DNA from: Elusimicrobiota bacterium
GTDB lineage: Bacteria > Elusimicrobiota > Elusimicrobia > F11
NCBI GenBank assembly: GCA_022072025.1
Contig: JAJVIP010000007.1
Coordinates: forward strand, 62,001-126,000
Length of the DNA: 64,000 nt
Direction of reading: 5' to 3'
Positions 17,010 to 25,819 of this stretch are shown here, piece by piece; the first letter of the stretch is position 1, and every line of letters begins with the position of its first letter. Both the position numbers and the translations under genes were made by a program. The notes beneath the pieces were generated by a model. The model made no database searches. It had not been told where the DNA came from and saw only the letters and a program-made list of their open reading frames with translations.

Positions 17010-17773
17010 CAATCTACAATCATGTAAGAAATATTCGGACAATACGGAACTCGCTTAAGCGTCACATTTCGCAAACCAAGAACTTCTTTAAGCGCCATGG
17101 TCTCGCCCGGCCAGGAGTGATCGCATACTTCGTCAAAGGCCAAAACGGTTCCCTTGGTCACATATTTCATAATCAGGTCAAGGCATTTTTTTGTTGGTTC
17201 ATATATATCAAGATCGAAATAAGCAAATGAAACCACCGTCTCAGGGTTGTTTTTTAAATATTCTTTCAATCGCACGGAGGCATCACCTTTGACCAGTTCA
17301 AATTTTTTGATTTGAGATATCGGTGACTCCGCCTCCTGATAACGGAGTACGGCTTCAAGGAAATCTTCGTAATTTCGAGTTGTGGAGGCCGCCCCAACTT
17401 TTACCACATCCGACTTTCCATCTTTTATGTGAACACTTGGAAAACCCGAAAAAGTATCGAAACCGATGATTTTTCGAGTGAAATTGAATGGCTCGTAAAT
17501 GCCTCGCAAGTTCATGAATAAGGATAAATCACGGCCCCAACATACACCGAACTCCATCACAACTCCGTGAACATCTAAAATCTTTTTATAAAGCTCATTC
17601 AGGCATAACATTCGTGACAACGATTGCCGATTAACGAATAGTCCCAAGTTCGCTAACCGAACTTCATCCACAATGGGCCATTCATGGAATTTATCAAGCA
17701 TCTTTGAACGATTTTCTTTTTCAACCATTGTTGCCTGTGAAAAAGAAACGCTTTTACTTTTAATGGGGGGCAT
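17009..17773 (-). CDS. TylF/MycF-like methyltransferase
   Basis: 254-residue SAM methyltransferase of the TylF/NovP-like family, which O-methylates sugars in antibiotics and polysaccharides. The signature is VVMEFGVCWGRDLSLF (SAM loop), then IIGFDTFSGFPSV, the metal-binding region FAYFDLDIYEPTKKCLDL and the acidic TVLAFDEVCDHSWPGE. The Asp-rich D-D-Y strand and the D-E pair suggest a divalent-metal-dependent O-methyltransferase. ATG 17773 with strong GAGGAGA 6 nt upstream. The 21-bp gap after legF suggests a fresh ribosome entry within one transcript. The target sugar hydroxyl is unknown; 8-O-methylation of nonulosonates occurs in nature, but that is only a suggestion. Confidence 0.75.
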   Translation of the reverse strand: MPPIKSKSVSFSQATMVEKENRSKMLDKFHEWPIVDEVRLANLGLFVNRQSLSRMLCLNELYKKILDVHGVVMEFGVCWGRDLSLFMNLRGIYEPFNFTRKIIGFDTFSGFPSVHIKDGKSDVVKVGAASTTRNYEDFLEAVLRYQEAESPISQIKKFELVKGDASVRLKEYLKNNPETVVSFAYFDLDIYEPTKKCLDLIMKYVTKGTVLAFDEVCDHSWPGETMALKEVLGLRNVTLKRVPYCPNISYMIVD

Positions 17774-17794
17774 AAATTCTCCTCTGTCTAATTT

Positions 17795-18544
17795 TTAACT
17801 TATGTTGTTTATTCCAATCCACGGCAACCCAATCAATCCGCTTTTCACATAGAGTTCGGCCCGCTCAAATTCATCCAAGGTGTCGATCGATATGGCCGTA
17901 AAATCTGGCACTTCATACATCAAGAAATTTCCCCTGTCTCGCCATTGTTCTTTTTCTCTAGAGAGAAAATCGGTTGTCCATATATAAAGAGATCCGTTGA
18001 TACGAAATATCTCAGGCGCGTCCTGCCGCCGATGAATCCGGTTTCCTTCTTCAAAAAAGGTTCGCATCCAGCCCCCTTTTTCTGCGACGCAGTTCCACAA
18101 CGGATTGAAATCAGGTTTGGAAACGCCGATGATTCCGTCAGCGTCCCCTCGGATGAGCATATGTTGAAAAGCCTCCATAACATTCAACGGAGTCCGGCAA
18201 GGAGTGGTGGGGTCCAACAACAACAAATAGCGGTAAGTTTCTCCTTCTTTTTGTTGAAGAAAATCGAGCGTATGCCGAAGCACAGGCCAGAGGGGAGCGG
18301 AATCCCCTGCCAGCTCCGGAGGCCGCAGAAACGGGACTTCGGCTCCATATTTTTTCGCCACCTCGGCAATTTCAGCGGAATCGGTGCTGACAATTGTCCG
18401 CACGATTTCAGGACAGCTCTTTGCGAGAAGAATCGAATGCGCTATCAGCGGCAAACCGCAAAAAGGACGGATGTTTTTTCCCGGAAGCCCTTTGGATCCT
18501 CCACGCGCGGGAATGACCGCAATCAAACCGGTCGAAGTATCCAT
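17795..18544 (-). CDS. legF: LegF/NeuA-type CMP-nonulosonate cytidylyltransferase
   Basis: 249-residue cytidylyltransferase that activates legionaminate with CTP, the last cytosolic step. The P-loop IPARGGSKGLPGKNIRPFCG is intact (about residues 11-30), followed by STDSAEIAEVAKKYGAEVPFLRP, LLLLDPTTPCRTP and the C-terminal SIDTLDEFERAE metal-binding aspartate. Length equals that of CMP-Leg/CMP-NeuAc synthetases without the extra hydrolase domain of some NeuA. ATG 18544 forms TGATG with the ptmF-like stop. It lies beside ptmF, ptmA and, two genes downstream, legI, as in Campylobacter (ptmA-ptmB-ptmC). Confidence 0.9.
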   Translation of the reverse strand: MDTSTGLIAVIPARGGSKGLPGKNIRPFCGLPLIAHSILLAKSCPEIVRTIVSTDSAEIAEVAKKYGAEVPFLRPPELAGDSAPLWPVLRHTLDFLQQKEGETYRYLLLLDPTTPCRTPLNVMEAFQHMLIRGDADGIIGVSKPDFNPLWNCVAEKGGWMRTFFEEGNRIHRRQDAPEIFRINGSLYIWTTDFLSREKEQWRDRGNFLMYEVPDFTAISIDTLDEFERAELYVKSGLIGLPWIGINNIS

Positions 18545-19533
18545 CAGTAACGGACCTTTTCCCTTCGCCCGGTTCGACTGGATCGCCTTGCCGCATCACA
18601 AACAGCCAACGCGCGAAACCCATCAAAGCCCGAAGCCAATCGATCAGATTTTTTCCCGGACATAATCGCCGCCCGGAAAGATTCCAATTGTTTTTTGAAC
18701 ATATCGTCTCGCTCTTGTGGGATTCGATATTCAATAAGAGGGCCTTTGGGGGGCAGAAACACCACCAAATTCGCCGCCCCATCCCATTTCAACATGCCTT
18801 TTTCGCCACAAATAACCACATGACGTCGTGTGGGACGTGTTAGATAATCAAGCCGTAGGGAAACCGTGGCGCCATCCTTGGTTTCCCACCATAAATCAGC
18901 GGATTCCTCAGACATAATTCCAAGTCGATGGTGATTGGCCAATTGAGCTTGTAAGGACTGTGGCCATCCAAACATCCAACAGGTGTAATCAATTTCATGG
19001 ATCAGATCGCGCAACACGCCCCCATCAGATTTACGAGCTGAATATGACGCCAAAAAATTTCGCTCAGGACGCCAGTCGGGGAGATACGATTGGCATTCCA
19101 CTCTCACTGAATGAATTTTTCCCAATCGCCGCAATTGTTTCCGCAAAAAATTAAGTGAACGAGAAAATCGCATGACACAAGCGGTATATATCTGGCGTCG
19201 GGCTGTTTTGGCTTCTCGCAACAAGACTTTAGCGCCCCGACTATCAGAAGCCAGCGGTTTTTCGATCAACACATGGAATCCAACTTTCAAAGCCTTCTTG
19301 GCATCGGCCAAATGTTTTCCAGTATCAGTAGCGATCACACAAGCCTGCACACCTTTCATCCGAGCCTCAGCGAAGGATTTCGTGAGATTGAACCCCTGTT
19401 TTTGTAATTCCTGTTGGCGCAAAAATCGACTTGGATAGGCCCAAACCTGACGGGGAGTCTTATCAGACAAGAGTCGAAGATGTCGATACCCCACACTGCC
19501 GGTTCCACGAACCAATATGGAACCCCCCTTCAC
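18544..19533 (-). CDS. ptmF: PtmF-like Gfo/Idh/MocA oxidoreductase
   Basis: 329-residue Gfo/Idh-family protein with GTGSVGYRHLRLL near the N-terminus, IEKPLAS with the family lysine near residue 92, and GGVLRDLIHEIDYTCWMFG in the substrate domain. Position next to an SDR (ptmA) and legF matches the ptm genes of Campylobacter, where PtmF and PtmA act early in making the aminosugar precursor of legionaminic acid; the precise chemistry here is not provable from sequence. GTG start at 19533 has GGAGGT 6-7 nt upstream and overlaps the SDR stop by 4 nt. Of the seven Gfo/Idh proteins in the locus this one is the best candidate for the leg pathway. Confidence 0.75.
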   Translation of the reverse strand: MKGGSILVRGTGSVGYRHLRLLSDKTPRQVWAYPSRFLRQQELQKQGFNLTKSFAEARMKGVQACVIATDTGKHLADAKKALKVGFHVLIEKPLASDSRGAKVLLREAKTARRQIYTACVMRFSRSLNFLRKQLRRLGKIHSVRVECQSYLPDWRPERNFLASYSARKSDGGVLRDLIHEIDYTCWMFGWPQSLQAQLANHHRLGIMSEESADLWWETKDGATVSLRLDYLTRPTRRHVVICGEKGMLKWDGAANLVVFLPPKGPLIEYRIPQERDDMFKKQLESFRAAIMSGKKSDRLASGFDGFRALAVCDAARRSSRTGRREKVRY

Positions 19534-20240
19534 AAGAGACCTCCATTCACGTCCAATATGGCGCCATTAACATAAGAGGCCTCATTGCTCGCCAGGAATA
19601 CAATGCATGCCGCCACTTCAGAGGGTTTGGCCAATCGGCCCATGGGGTTGCTTCTTTCAATTTGTTGAATGGCGCCAAGTGAGAAATTCCGTGTGATCAT
19701 GTCGGTCGACGTGGGAGAAGGACAAACACAATTTACAGTAATACCTTGTCCTGCAAATTCAGCGGCCAACTGCCGTGTGAGGCCGACCACGGCATATTTT
19801 GAACAGGTGTAGGATAAAGAGGCGGTCTTGCTATACAGCCGAGCGGCGATGGAGGCCACATTGATCACACGGCCGTATCCGCCCCGCTTCATCAAGGGCA
19901 AAGCCCATTTACAAGCAAAATAACTCCCATATAGATTAACAGAAAGAAGCGCGTCCCAATCCTCTTTTAGATGCTTGAGAGCCGGCACAAATGACACCCT
20001 TCCCGCGCAATTAACCAAAACATCCAACCGTGCGTGTTGGCGAAAAACCGCTTGAACAGCTTTCCGAACAGAGGCTTCATTGGTTACATCGCAATCCATG
20101 GCGAAGCGACCCTTACTGATTTTCCTTGAAAGGCGATAAACCACGTACCCCTTTTCCTCGAACAATTTCGCAGTCGCTAATCCTATTCCTTTTGACGCAC
20201 CTGTGACAATCGCCACTGGTTTTCTTTGTTTTCGTTTCAA
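19530..20240 (-). CDS. ptmA: PtmA-like short-chain dehydrogenase
   Basis: 236-residue classical SDR. TGASKGIGLA binds the cofactor, MDCDVTN and LVNCAGRV follow, and the catalytic S-Y-K set is in VASIAARLYSK and SYTCSKYAVVG. C-terminal TVNCVCPSPTSTDM and INGAILDVNGG-like residues are typical. Associated with the ptmF-like gene (GTGA overlap), as PtmA is in Campylobacter. TTG start at 20240 with GAGAGGC upstream, overlapping the preceding P-loop gene by 4 nt. A generic SDR role in another sugar pathway cannot be excluded. Confidence 0.75.
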   Translation of the reverse strand: MKRKQRKPVAIVTGASKGIGLATAKLFEEKGYVVYRLSRKISKGRFAMDCDVTNEASVRKAVQAVFRQHARLDVLVNCAGRVSFVPALKHLKEDWDALLSVNLYGSYFACKWALPLMKRGGYGRVINVASIAARLYSKTASLSYTCSKYAVVGLTRQLAAEFAGQGITVNCVCPSPTSTDMITRNFSLGAIQQIERSNPMGRLAKPSEVAACIVFLASNEASYVNGAILDVNGGLL

Positions 20241-21283
20241 ATCAGGCCTCTCATATAACGGTTTTCATACCCCGCGCTGATCTCATCAAGCGTGTCCAAC
20301 GCATCCGTCGAAAGTTTGGGGAGTATATAGTCACGCCTTTTTTTAAGTTCAGATCTTTCATTTTTTTCTGATGACGGCTCCCATCCGCACAACTTATAAA
20401 TGGGCAAAGGAATACCGTCAGCAATTCGCTTGCGAGGCAAGTTTTGTTTTTTGAGTTCCCGGCGCGTCTTTGATGTTGATTCAGCGCCGAGAAGTTTTTC
20501 CAATTTTTTCAAATAGGGCAGAGGATCTAACACGAATTGCTCAAAGGGAATGACCAACAGTCGCTCTTTTTCCGTCTCACTCATCGTATCAAAACGATGT
20601 TCCCCCAACCGCAGAAGATTCTGCATGGAAAACACCAAGCGATCCGCTAACGAAGAATTAAGATAACGATCTTCAATACCCCGAACCCACCAAGGCATCG
20701 CTTGGCCTTTGTGATCAAACCACAACGTAAATTCACGCGGATCTTTTCCAAGTCGATCCATAAAAGTCATCCATTGTTTAACCATATAAAGCGGATGACG
20801 AATCACCTCGATGAAGGATAACCGATCTCCCAAACCCTTAAACAAGGGCCGGCTGATTGGAAAAAGAACATGGCTAACCATGTTGAGTATCGGTTCTTTA
20901 TTTTTGACACGTTCAAGAGCCATTTGATCGCCCGGTTGCCACAATCGACGTACATAATCCCATTTCAATGGATGGCGCCAAATAGAAGAAAGATCGGAAA
21001 ATCGAAAATTGGTTTCACGAGACATCATCAAGTTATAGATGTCAATATCTGTCAATAACCGAATTTGTACAGTGGCCGCATCATCAGTCAACTTTCCCAA
21101 ATAATTCAACCCACAAGCATATTCAATCGGATAGTTATACTTTTCGACTTCCACTCGCTCCAGGGTTCCCACCACCGCCGAAACAAGTGTTTTTCCACAA
21201 CCGTATAGCCCATCGACAAAAACAACATGAGGTGCGATGGAAGGCTCTCGCACAATTTCTGGCGCCTCCTCAAGAAGGTTCAT
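20237..21283 (-). CDS. P-loop NTPase, sulfotransferase-like
   Basis: 348 residues from ATG 21283 (ATGA overlap with the preceding gene; GTG 21295 possible). The N-terminal phosphate-binding loop is GLYGCGKT at 25-32. The middle has LSFIEVIRHPLYMVKQW, like the 3'-phosphate-binding RHP/S region of PAPS sulfotransferases, and WFDHKG, and LLVIPFEQFVLDPLPYLKKLEKLLG closely resembles the sulfotransferase-family stretch before the last helices. The first loop is a Walker A of kinase type rather than the usual sulfotransferase loop, so it may be a sugar kinase or sulfotransferase homologue. It could sulfate or phosphorylate the glycan. Function unproven. Confidence 0.55.
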   Translation of the reverse strand: MNLLEEAPEIVREPSIAPHVVFVDGLYGCGKTLVSAVVGTLERVEVEKYNYPIEYACGLNYLGKLTDDAATVQIRLLTDIDIYNLMMSRETNFRFSDLSSIWRHPLKWDYVRRLWQPGDQMALERVKNKEPILNMVSHVLFPISRPLFKGLGDRLSFIEVIRHPLYMVKQWMTFMDRLGKDPREFTLWFDHKGQAMPWWVRGIEDRYLNSSLADRLVFSMQNLLRLGEHRFDTMSETEKERLLVIPFEQFVLDPLPYLKKLEKLLGAESTSKTRRELKKQNLPRKRIADGIPLPIYKLCGWEPSSEKNERSELKKRRDYILPKLSTDALDTLDEISAGYENRYMRGLI

Positions 21284-22278
21284 GTGACGGGGCACAGTTC
21301 AAGTTCAGATTTGAGCAACCTGGAAAAATGGGGTTTCAAGGAGGACAAAATATACTCGTGAGCTGGAAACGCTTCGCGCAATGTCGGCAAAACACATTGC
21401 CCTTTTAAAAGGATATCTGTCACAAAACCCCGGCTCATATGACTCACCGTCATGTTCGCTTGGAAAGGAACCGCCCGCCAAATCCAGCCATCCTCCGGTT
21501 TGCTTTCGATCATGAATTGTTTTGCATCATCAACAATCGCTCGATAGGTGGGCGTGCCAATGGAAAACAACCCCGGGGCTTCGTGATCTGCAGAAAAGCT
21601 GATAGACAATGTGCTCCCTGGAGAAGATTGACCAACCAAGGTCCCTGACAAATCAAAAATCTGAGCGCCTCTCTTAGACGAGATTAATTTGTTTTCGATC
21701 ATTTCCGCTTGTCTCTCAATCTTTTGGGCTCCGGAAAAATACACAAACAGATCCGCCGCATGAACCCCATTATTCGCGAGGCCATGATTCCCTCCAGTCA
21801 CATGGAACACAAGGGGTTCCCCATTTTTAATTGAGGATTTGATCCGCAGATGAGAGGGGTGGGCCCGGGCCTTGAAATTAACCCAAATATTCAACCGGTT
21901 TTTTTCCACAAAATCCAACAGCGACAAATACTCTTCAACAGATTGAGACACAATTTTTTCAACCAGAAAATTTTTTACTCCCAGCTTCTCATGCAATTCT
22001 CGGATAATCGCGCAGCGCCGATTGGCTTGAGTGGCAACGATGCATAGATCGGCGCGGGAGGGAGCATCATCAATTGAAAGATGCCATCCGGTTGTAATGT
22101 TTTCTTGTCGATCGGATAATTCAAAAAGACGTTGTTTGCCAACGGCATGGGAAGACTCATGCGGATCCACTACATCTATCCTACCTACCAACGGAAGAGT
22201 GGCCACCGCTTGCAAATGACGACTACCAAGTTGACCACAACCAACCACCATAAGATTGAATTTATTCATTTCAGGCAT
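21280..22278 (-). CDS. Gfo/Idh/MocA oxidoreductase with altered EKP motif
   Basis: 332 residues. The Rossmann part MVVGCGQLGSRHLQAVA is clear, but the family EKP motif reads VEKIVSQ, with isoleucine for proline. The lysine that contacts the cofactor and substrate is kept. The substrate domain includes VNFKARAHPSHLRIK and GGNHGLANNGVHAADLF with a candidate catalytic His. ATG 22278 lies 3 nt after the stop of the cytidylyltransferase-cupin gene, so both probably work on the same compound. The exact reaction is unknown. Confidence 0.72.
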   Translation of the reverse strand: MPEMNKFNLMVVGCGQLGSRHLQAVATLPLVGRIDVVDPHESSHAVGKQRLFELSDRQENITTGWHLSIDDAPSRADLCIVATQANRRCAIIRELHEKLGVKNFLVEKIVSQSVEEYLSLLDFVEKNRLNIWVNFKARAHPSHLRIKSSIKNGEPLVFHVTGGNHGLANNGVHAADLFVYFSGAQKIERQAEMIENKLISSKRGAQIFDLSGTLVGQSSPGSTLSISFSADHEAPGLFSIGTPTYRAIVDDAKQFMIESKPEDGWIWRAVPFQANMTVSHMSRGFVTDILLKGQCVLPTLREAFPAHEYILSSLKPHFSRLLKSELELCPVT

Positions 22279-22281
22279 GGG

Positions 22282-23457
22282 CTATTTCAAATACACATGG
22301 TCCATGTCGCGTCCGCCGTTGGCCATCCGAATTCCCGGCTGACTTCCCATACAAGTAATTTGATGCGGCATGCCTTTGGGAATACAGACCACATCCCCCT
22401 TTTTGGTGTTGATCACCATGCCATCACCCAATTCCCATCGAAATTCTCCGTCTAAAGTGACCCACCATTCATCGTGAGTGACATGCATGTGTTTACGGCA
22501 GCCTTCCCCCGGTTTCTGACAAATGATTCCCGTTTGATCAGTGGCGGAATAAACCAACACATAAATCCATGGCGGCGGCCCCATCTCTTTTTTGATTTGG
22601 TCCAAGTTGCTATGACGGGCATTGGCCTTGTCATTCACAAATTTGGTGACGCCATCTCGGCGGATTAGATCCTCCAGGCAACTTTCCACGCCGACAAATC
22701 CCTCAGGAACTTTAAATTGCCCCGGCACCACGCGGTGTCGCCGATATTGGAGACAGGCCTCGGCCACCGCCAAGTCTTCGATGTTGTCCACATCAATGGC
22801 TTGTATGCGGTCCAGCGGGAAAACTCCCATTTTCCCAACATAGGTGGGCCCATTTTCCTTTTTTTCATCCCGTTTATAAGAGGCCATAAACGACTCCGTC
22901 CTCCATCCAGTCATGGCCCATGTAATCATTTGAATGGGGGGCAAAGTTTGGGTCGGAATTTTTTCAGAAAATGAAAAGTTGAGTGGACGGCCATCGAACA
23001 TGGTTTCGGTGTAACGCTCTTCGATGGAAAAAAGGGAATCATAATTCTCTCGCTCCAACTTTTCCATAAATGTTTTGATTGTTTCTGATTTCAGCAGCGG
23101 GCTCGTGGTATGAATCAAAGCCAGATAGGCAGGCTCATTAAGGTGTTCCATAAAATCATAAAGAAAATGATCGTGCGTCTGACAACGGTCCCCAACACAT
23201 TTTCTTGATTTATTCACCATTCGGCAGGCCGATCCACCTCGATGAGGAGGGCGCTGGTAAAATTGAACACCCAACATTTTCGACCAATCACGAAATATCA
23301 AATGCTCGGAATTAATGTGGATTTCATCGAAAGCGCCCGAAGCCTTGCAGGCTTCAACGACGCGGAACATCATTGGAAATCCATCCACCAATAGAAGATT
23401 CTTATCTGGAATTCTCTGACTCCCCAACAAAGCGGGAATCATGGCCACACGTTTCAT
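22282..23457 (-). CDS. Cytidylyltransferase-cupin fusion
   Basis: 391 residues with two parts. Residues 1-240 are a NeuA/KdsB-like cytidylyltransferase (IPALLGSQRIPDKNLLLVDG, ALIHTTSPLLKSETIK, AIDVDNIEDLAVAEAC); the first loop lacks the usual ARGGSK glycines, having LLGSQRIPDKN. Residues 295-385 form a cupin: HMHVTHDEWW gives the His-x-His...Glu set (H323, H325, E330) and PKGMPHQI the second His (H365). The cupin could be an epimerase/isomerase-like or sensory domain for the sugar. ATG 23457 overlaps the SIS gene by ATGA. Fusion of these domains is unusual and suggests modification and activation of one sugar. Confidence 0.8.
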   Translation of the reverse strand: MKRVAMIPALLGSQRIPDKNLLLVDGFPMMFRVVEACKASGAFDEIHINSEHLIFRDWSKMLGVQFYQRPPHRGGSACRMVNKSRKCVGDRCQTHDHFLYDFMEHLNEPAYLALIHTTSPLLKSETIKTFMEKLERENYDSLFSIEERYTETMFDGRPLNFSFSEKIPTQTLPPIQMITWAMTGWRTESFMASYKRDEKKENGPTYVGKMGVFPLDRIQAIDVDNIEDLAVAEACLQYRRHRVVPGQFKVPEGFVGVESCLEDLIRRDGVTKFVNDKANARHSNLDQIKKEMGPPPWIYVLVYSATDQTGIICQKPGEGCRKHMHVTHDEWWVTLDGEFRWELGDGMVINTKKGDVVCIPKGMPHQITCMGSQPGIRMANGGRDMDHVYLK

Positions 23458-24011
23458 GCGCCTTTCTGTTCCTCAATAATTAAATCGCATACAGACAACA
23501 GCCACACCAAATGGGTATTTTCTACGATGTTGTAGGACGTGCTGTCCACCCACAAGTTAATTTTTCCCAATGATTTCATGGGGTTTTGGCTGGAAAACCC
23601 GGTCACCGTCGCCAAACGAAACCCTTGTTTGGCGGCCCACTGGGACGCATGAACCATGTTGGGGGACTTTCCGCTTGAACTGATCAACACCACCACATCG
23701 CCCTTGTCCGCGTAAAATTCCAAGGCCTTTTGAACCCAGTTCTCATAGCCATAATCATTCGCAAAACAGGTGATCAAATCCGCTTCGTTGAAGTTGACGG
23801 CCCGAATACCAGCGGTTTTGGTGAAATCAACCGCGCAATGACTGGCCATGGCCGCGCTGCCGCCGTTACCGACAAAGATGGTTTTCTTTCCTGCCTTGTG
23901 AGCCTCGACAATCCAATTTTTCAGCTCAACCAAATCCTTATAGACAGAAACTTGAGGAATTGATTTCTGATATTGAGAGAAATAATTAGACAGCCATTCC
24001 TTCTCGTTCAT
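23454..24011 (-). CDS. SIS-domain phosphosugar isomerase (GmhA-like)
   Basis: 185-residue single SIS domain protein. GNGGSAAMASHCAVDFTK (48-65) binds the sugar phosphate; FANDYGYENW, LISSSGKSPN and ENTHLVWLLSVCDLI match the sedoheptulose-7-phosphate isomerase GmhA family, including the Glu and His residues used for catalysis. It may provide a heptose 7-phosphate, or act as a related ketose/aldose isomerase. Strong Shine-Dalgarno AAGGAG 7 nt before ATG 24011; overlaps the Gfo gene by 26 nt. In this locus a heptose role would fit the HddA-like kinase at 44354-45385 and the HAD domain at 37387-39747. Confidence 0.82.
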   Translation of the reverse strand: MNEKEWLSNYFSQYQKSIPQVSVYKDLVELKNWIVEAHKAGKKTIFVGNGGSAAMASHCAVDFTKTAGIRAVNFNEADLITCFANDYGYENWVQKALEFYADKGDVVVLISSSGKSPNMVHASQWAAKQGFRLATVTGFSSQNPMKSLGKINLWVDSTSYNIVENTHLVWLLSVCDLIIEEQKGA

Positions 24012-25011
24012 GTTCGCTCCTTGCGTGAATGGGATGTTCGTAAATTTTATCGATGAGTCGCATAAGTTTTAACGCGTCCGACGAGTTCCCGATTTTAATA
24101 TCCGAACCCGTTTGAATGGCGTTCATAAAATGCTGAACCTCATATTTCCAGGAATTGTTCACATCAAAATAAAGATGCTCCTCATCACTCCAAGTCGCGG
24201 CGGGCGCAGCAGTACGGTTTTTGGCGATGGTCATGGTCTCTCGCCCGTACGTGCCTGAGGATGTCAAAAGACCGTTGATCACGATGTAGCCTTTCTCCAA
24301 AAAAATTTCGAGCGAAAACAGGTGCCGCCACTGGGTCATGGTGGAATGAAGAGAAGCCACCACTCCTCTCTTGTTTTTAAGAATAGCGAACACATTGTCT
24401 TCCACTTCGAGCTTCCAATAAAGATTGGACACAAAAGCATGCACATCCTCAAAATCACCGGCCAACATCAGCATGAGATCGAGCATATGGATCCCCTGAT
24501 CGATCAAAATCCCTCCACCGGCCAGTTCTTTTTTGGCACGCCAATTGCTGTAGAAAGATTGGTCCACGCTTTTTCCATAACGGCCTCGCATCCACAATAA
24601 ATTCCCATACATGCCAGAACCGATCATCTCATTGAGCTTGATGACGCTGTCATGATGACGGTGATTAAACCCGTACATCAACTTCTTCTCTGAGGTTTTT
24701 TCAACCTCTCTCACTTCTTCAATCTCCGCAGCCGTAAAGGCCGGCGGCTTTTCACAAAACACATGTTTGCCGGCTTGGAGCGCCTGAACAGTGAGGAGTT
24801 TGTTGAGGTGATTGGGAGTGCAGATAAAAACAGCATCAATGGAATTGGTTTTGATTAATTCTTCCGGTGATTCAAAAACATGAATCCCACTTTTCTTTAT
24901 TTTGGTTTGAGGATCGACAATTCCAACAACGGAAGCCAAGCCCGATGCGCTGATCGCTTCGTGACGAATCTGACCCATTTTTCCATATCCAATAATTCCG
25001 ATATTGATCAT
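23986..25011 (-). CDS. Gfo/Idh/MocA oxidoreductase
   Basis: 341 residues. GIIGYGKMGQIRHEAI binds NAD(P), CEKPPAF carries the family lysine, and YGFNHRHHDSVIKLNEM, GGGILIDQGIHMLDLML and SGTYGRETM form the substrate side. It is a close paralogue of the protein at 145-1161 at the far end of the locus. ATG 25011 with 4 nt to the upstream SDR stop and a weak GGTGA Shine-Dalgarno. Together with the SDR and the cyclase-like gene it probably performs successive redox steps on one sugar or cyclitol. Confidence 0.85.
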   Translation of the reverse strand: MINIGIIGYGKMGQIRHEAISASGLASVVGIVDPQTKIKKSGIHVFESPEELIKTNSIDAVFICTPNHLNKLLTVQALQAGKHVFCEKPPAFTAAEIEEVREVEKTSEKKLMYGFNHRHHDSVIKLNEMIGSGMYGNLLWMRGRYGKSVDQSFYSNWRAKKELAGGGILIDQGIHMLDLMLMLAGDFEDVHAFVSNLYWKLEVEDNVFAILKNKRGVVASLHSTMTQWRHLFSLEIFLEKGYIVINGLLTSSGTYGRETMTIAKNRTAAPAATWSDEEHLYFDVNNSWKYEVQHFMNAIQTGSDIKIGNSSDALKLMRLIDKIYEHPIHARSEHEREGMAV

Positions 25012-25015
25012 AACT

Positions 25016-25819
25016 TCACCAAGCGGTCCATCCGCCGTCCACAGCGATATTTTGGCCTGTCACATAGGCCGACAAATCACTGGCCAAATAGGCCACCGCG
25101 CCTTTTAAATCCTCTTCTGTGGCCATTCGTCCCATCGGGGTTCGCGCAACATATTTTTCTCGAAAGGCCGGATGTTGATCACGCCACACACCCCCAGGAG
25201 AAATGGCATTAACTCGAATTTTCGGGGCCAAAAGCGTCGTCAGATAACGCATCAACTGAAGAAGTCCTCCCTTGGACGCCGCATAGCCGGCCGGGTTGTG
25301 CATGGGAGTCCCTTCATAAATTCGAAAATCTGGCCCCACCATTCCATAAATGGAGGAAAATAAAATGATCGATCCATGTCCCGATTGAGCCAGCGGCACC
25401 TGACATTCTTGGGCCAACACCAAGGCCGCCGTTAAATTTACCCGCAGAGCCGCGTCCCAAGCTCCAACTGTTTGTTCTGGGAAAGGGCGAGACCACCCCT
25501 CCAACTTGGTTTCTCCGACGAAGGCGGCGCAGTGAATCAAAATCTCCAAGCCGCCCATCTCCTGAACTATTTTTTTCGCCGCGCCGCGCGTGGAGGATTC
25601 ATCCTTGAGGTCACACTGAAATGCCAGGGCTGCTTCTTTTCGAGAGATGTTTAATCCATCAACCGTTTTTTTTGCCGCGTCCAAATTTTGATCGAGAATG
25701 GCAACTCGTCCTCCCAGTTCCACCAATCCCTCAGAGACGGCTCTTCCAATATGCCCCGCTCCACCAGTCACCAAGGCTCGACGCCCTGTTAGGTTCATGA
25801 GTTCTTTTAGATTTTTCAT
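25016..25819 (-). CDS. Short-chain dehydrogenase/reductase
   Basis: 267 residues from ATG 25819, which overlaps the cyclase-like gene stop as ATGA; an upstream in-frame start at 25861 would add 14 residues without support. Classical SDR: VTGGAGHIGRAVSEGL for NAD(P), LIHCAAFVG, FSSIYGMVG with the catalytic Ser, YAASKGG with Tyr and Lys, then AISPGGVWRDQHP and the end motif VDGGWTAW. It belongs to block D (SDR, cyclase, SDR, three Gfo, SIS, cytidylyltransferase-cupin). Substrate unknown. Confidence 0.85.
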   Translation of the reverse strand: MKNLKELMNLTGRRALVTGGAGHIGRAVSEGLVELGGRVAILDQNLDAAKKTVDGLNISRKEAALAFQCDLKDESSTRGAAKKIVQEMGGLEILIHCAAFVGETKLEGWSRPFPEQTVGAWDAALRVNLTAALVLAQECQVPLAQSGHGSIILFSSIYGMVGPDFRIYEGTPMHNPAGYAASKGGLLQLMRYLTTLLAPKIRVNAISPGGVWRDQHPAFREKYVARTPMGRMATEEDLKGAVAYLASDLSAYVTGQNIAVDGGWTAW

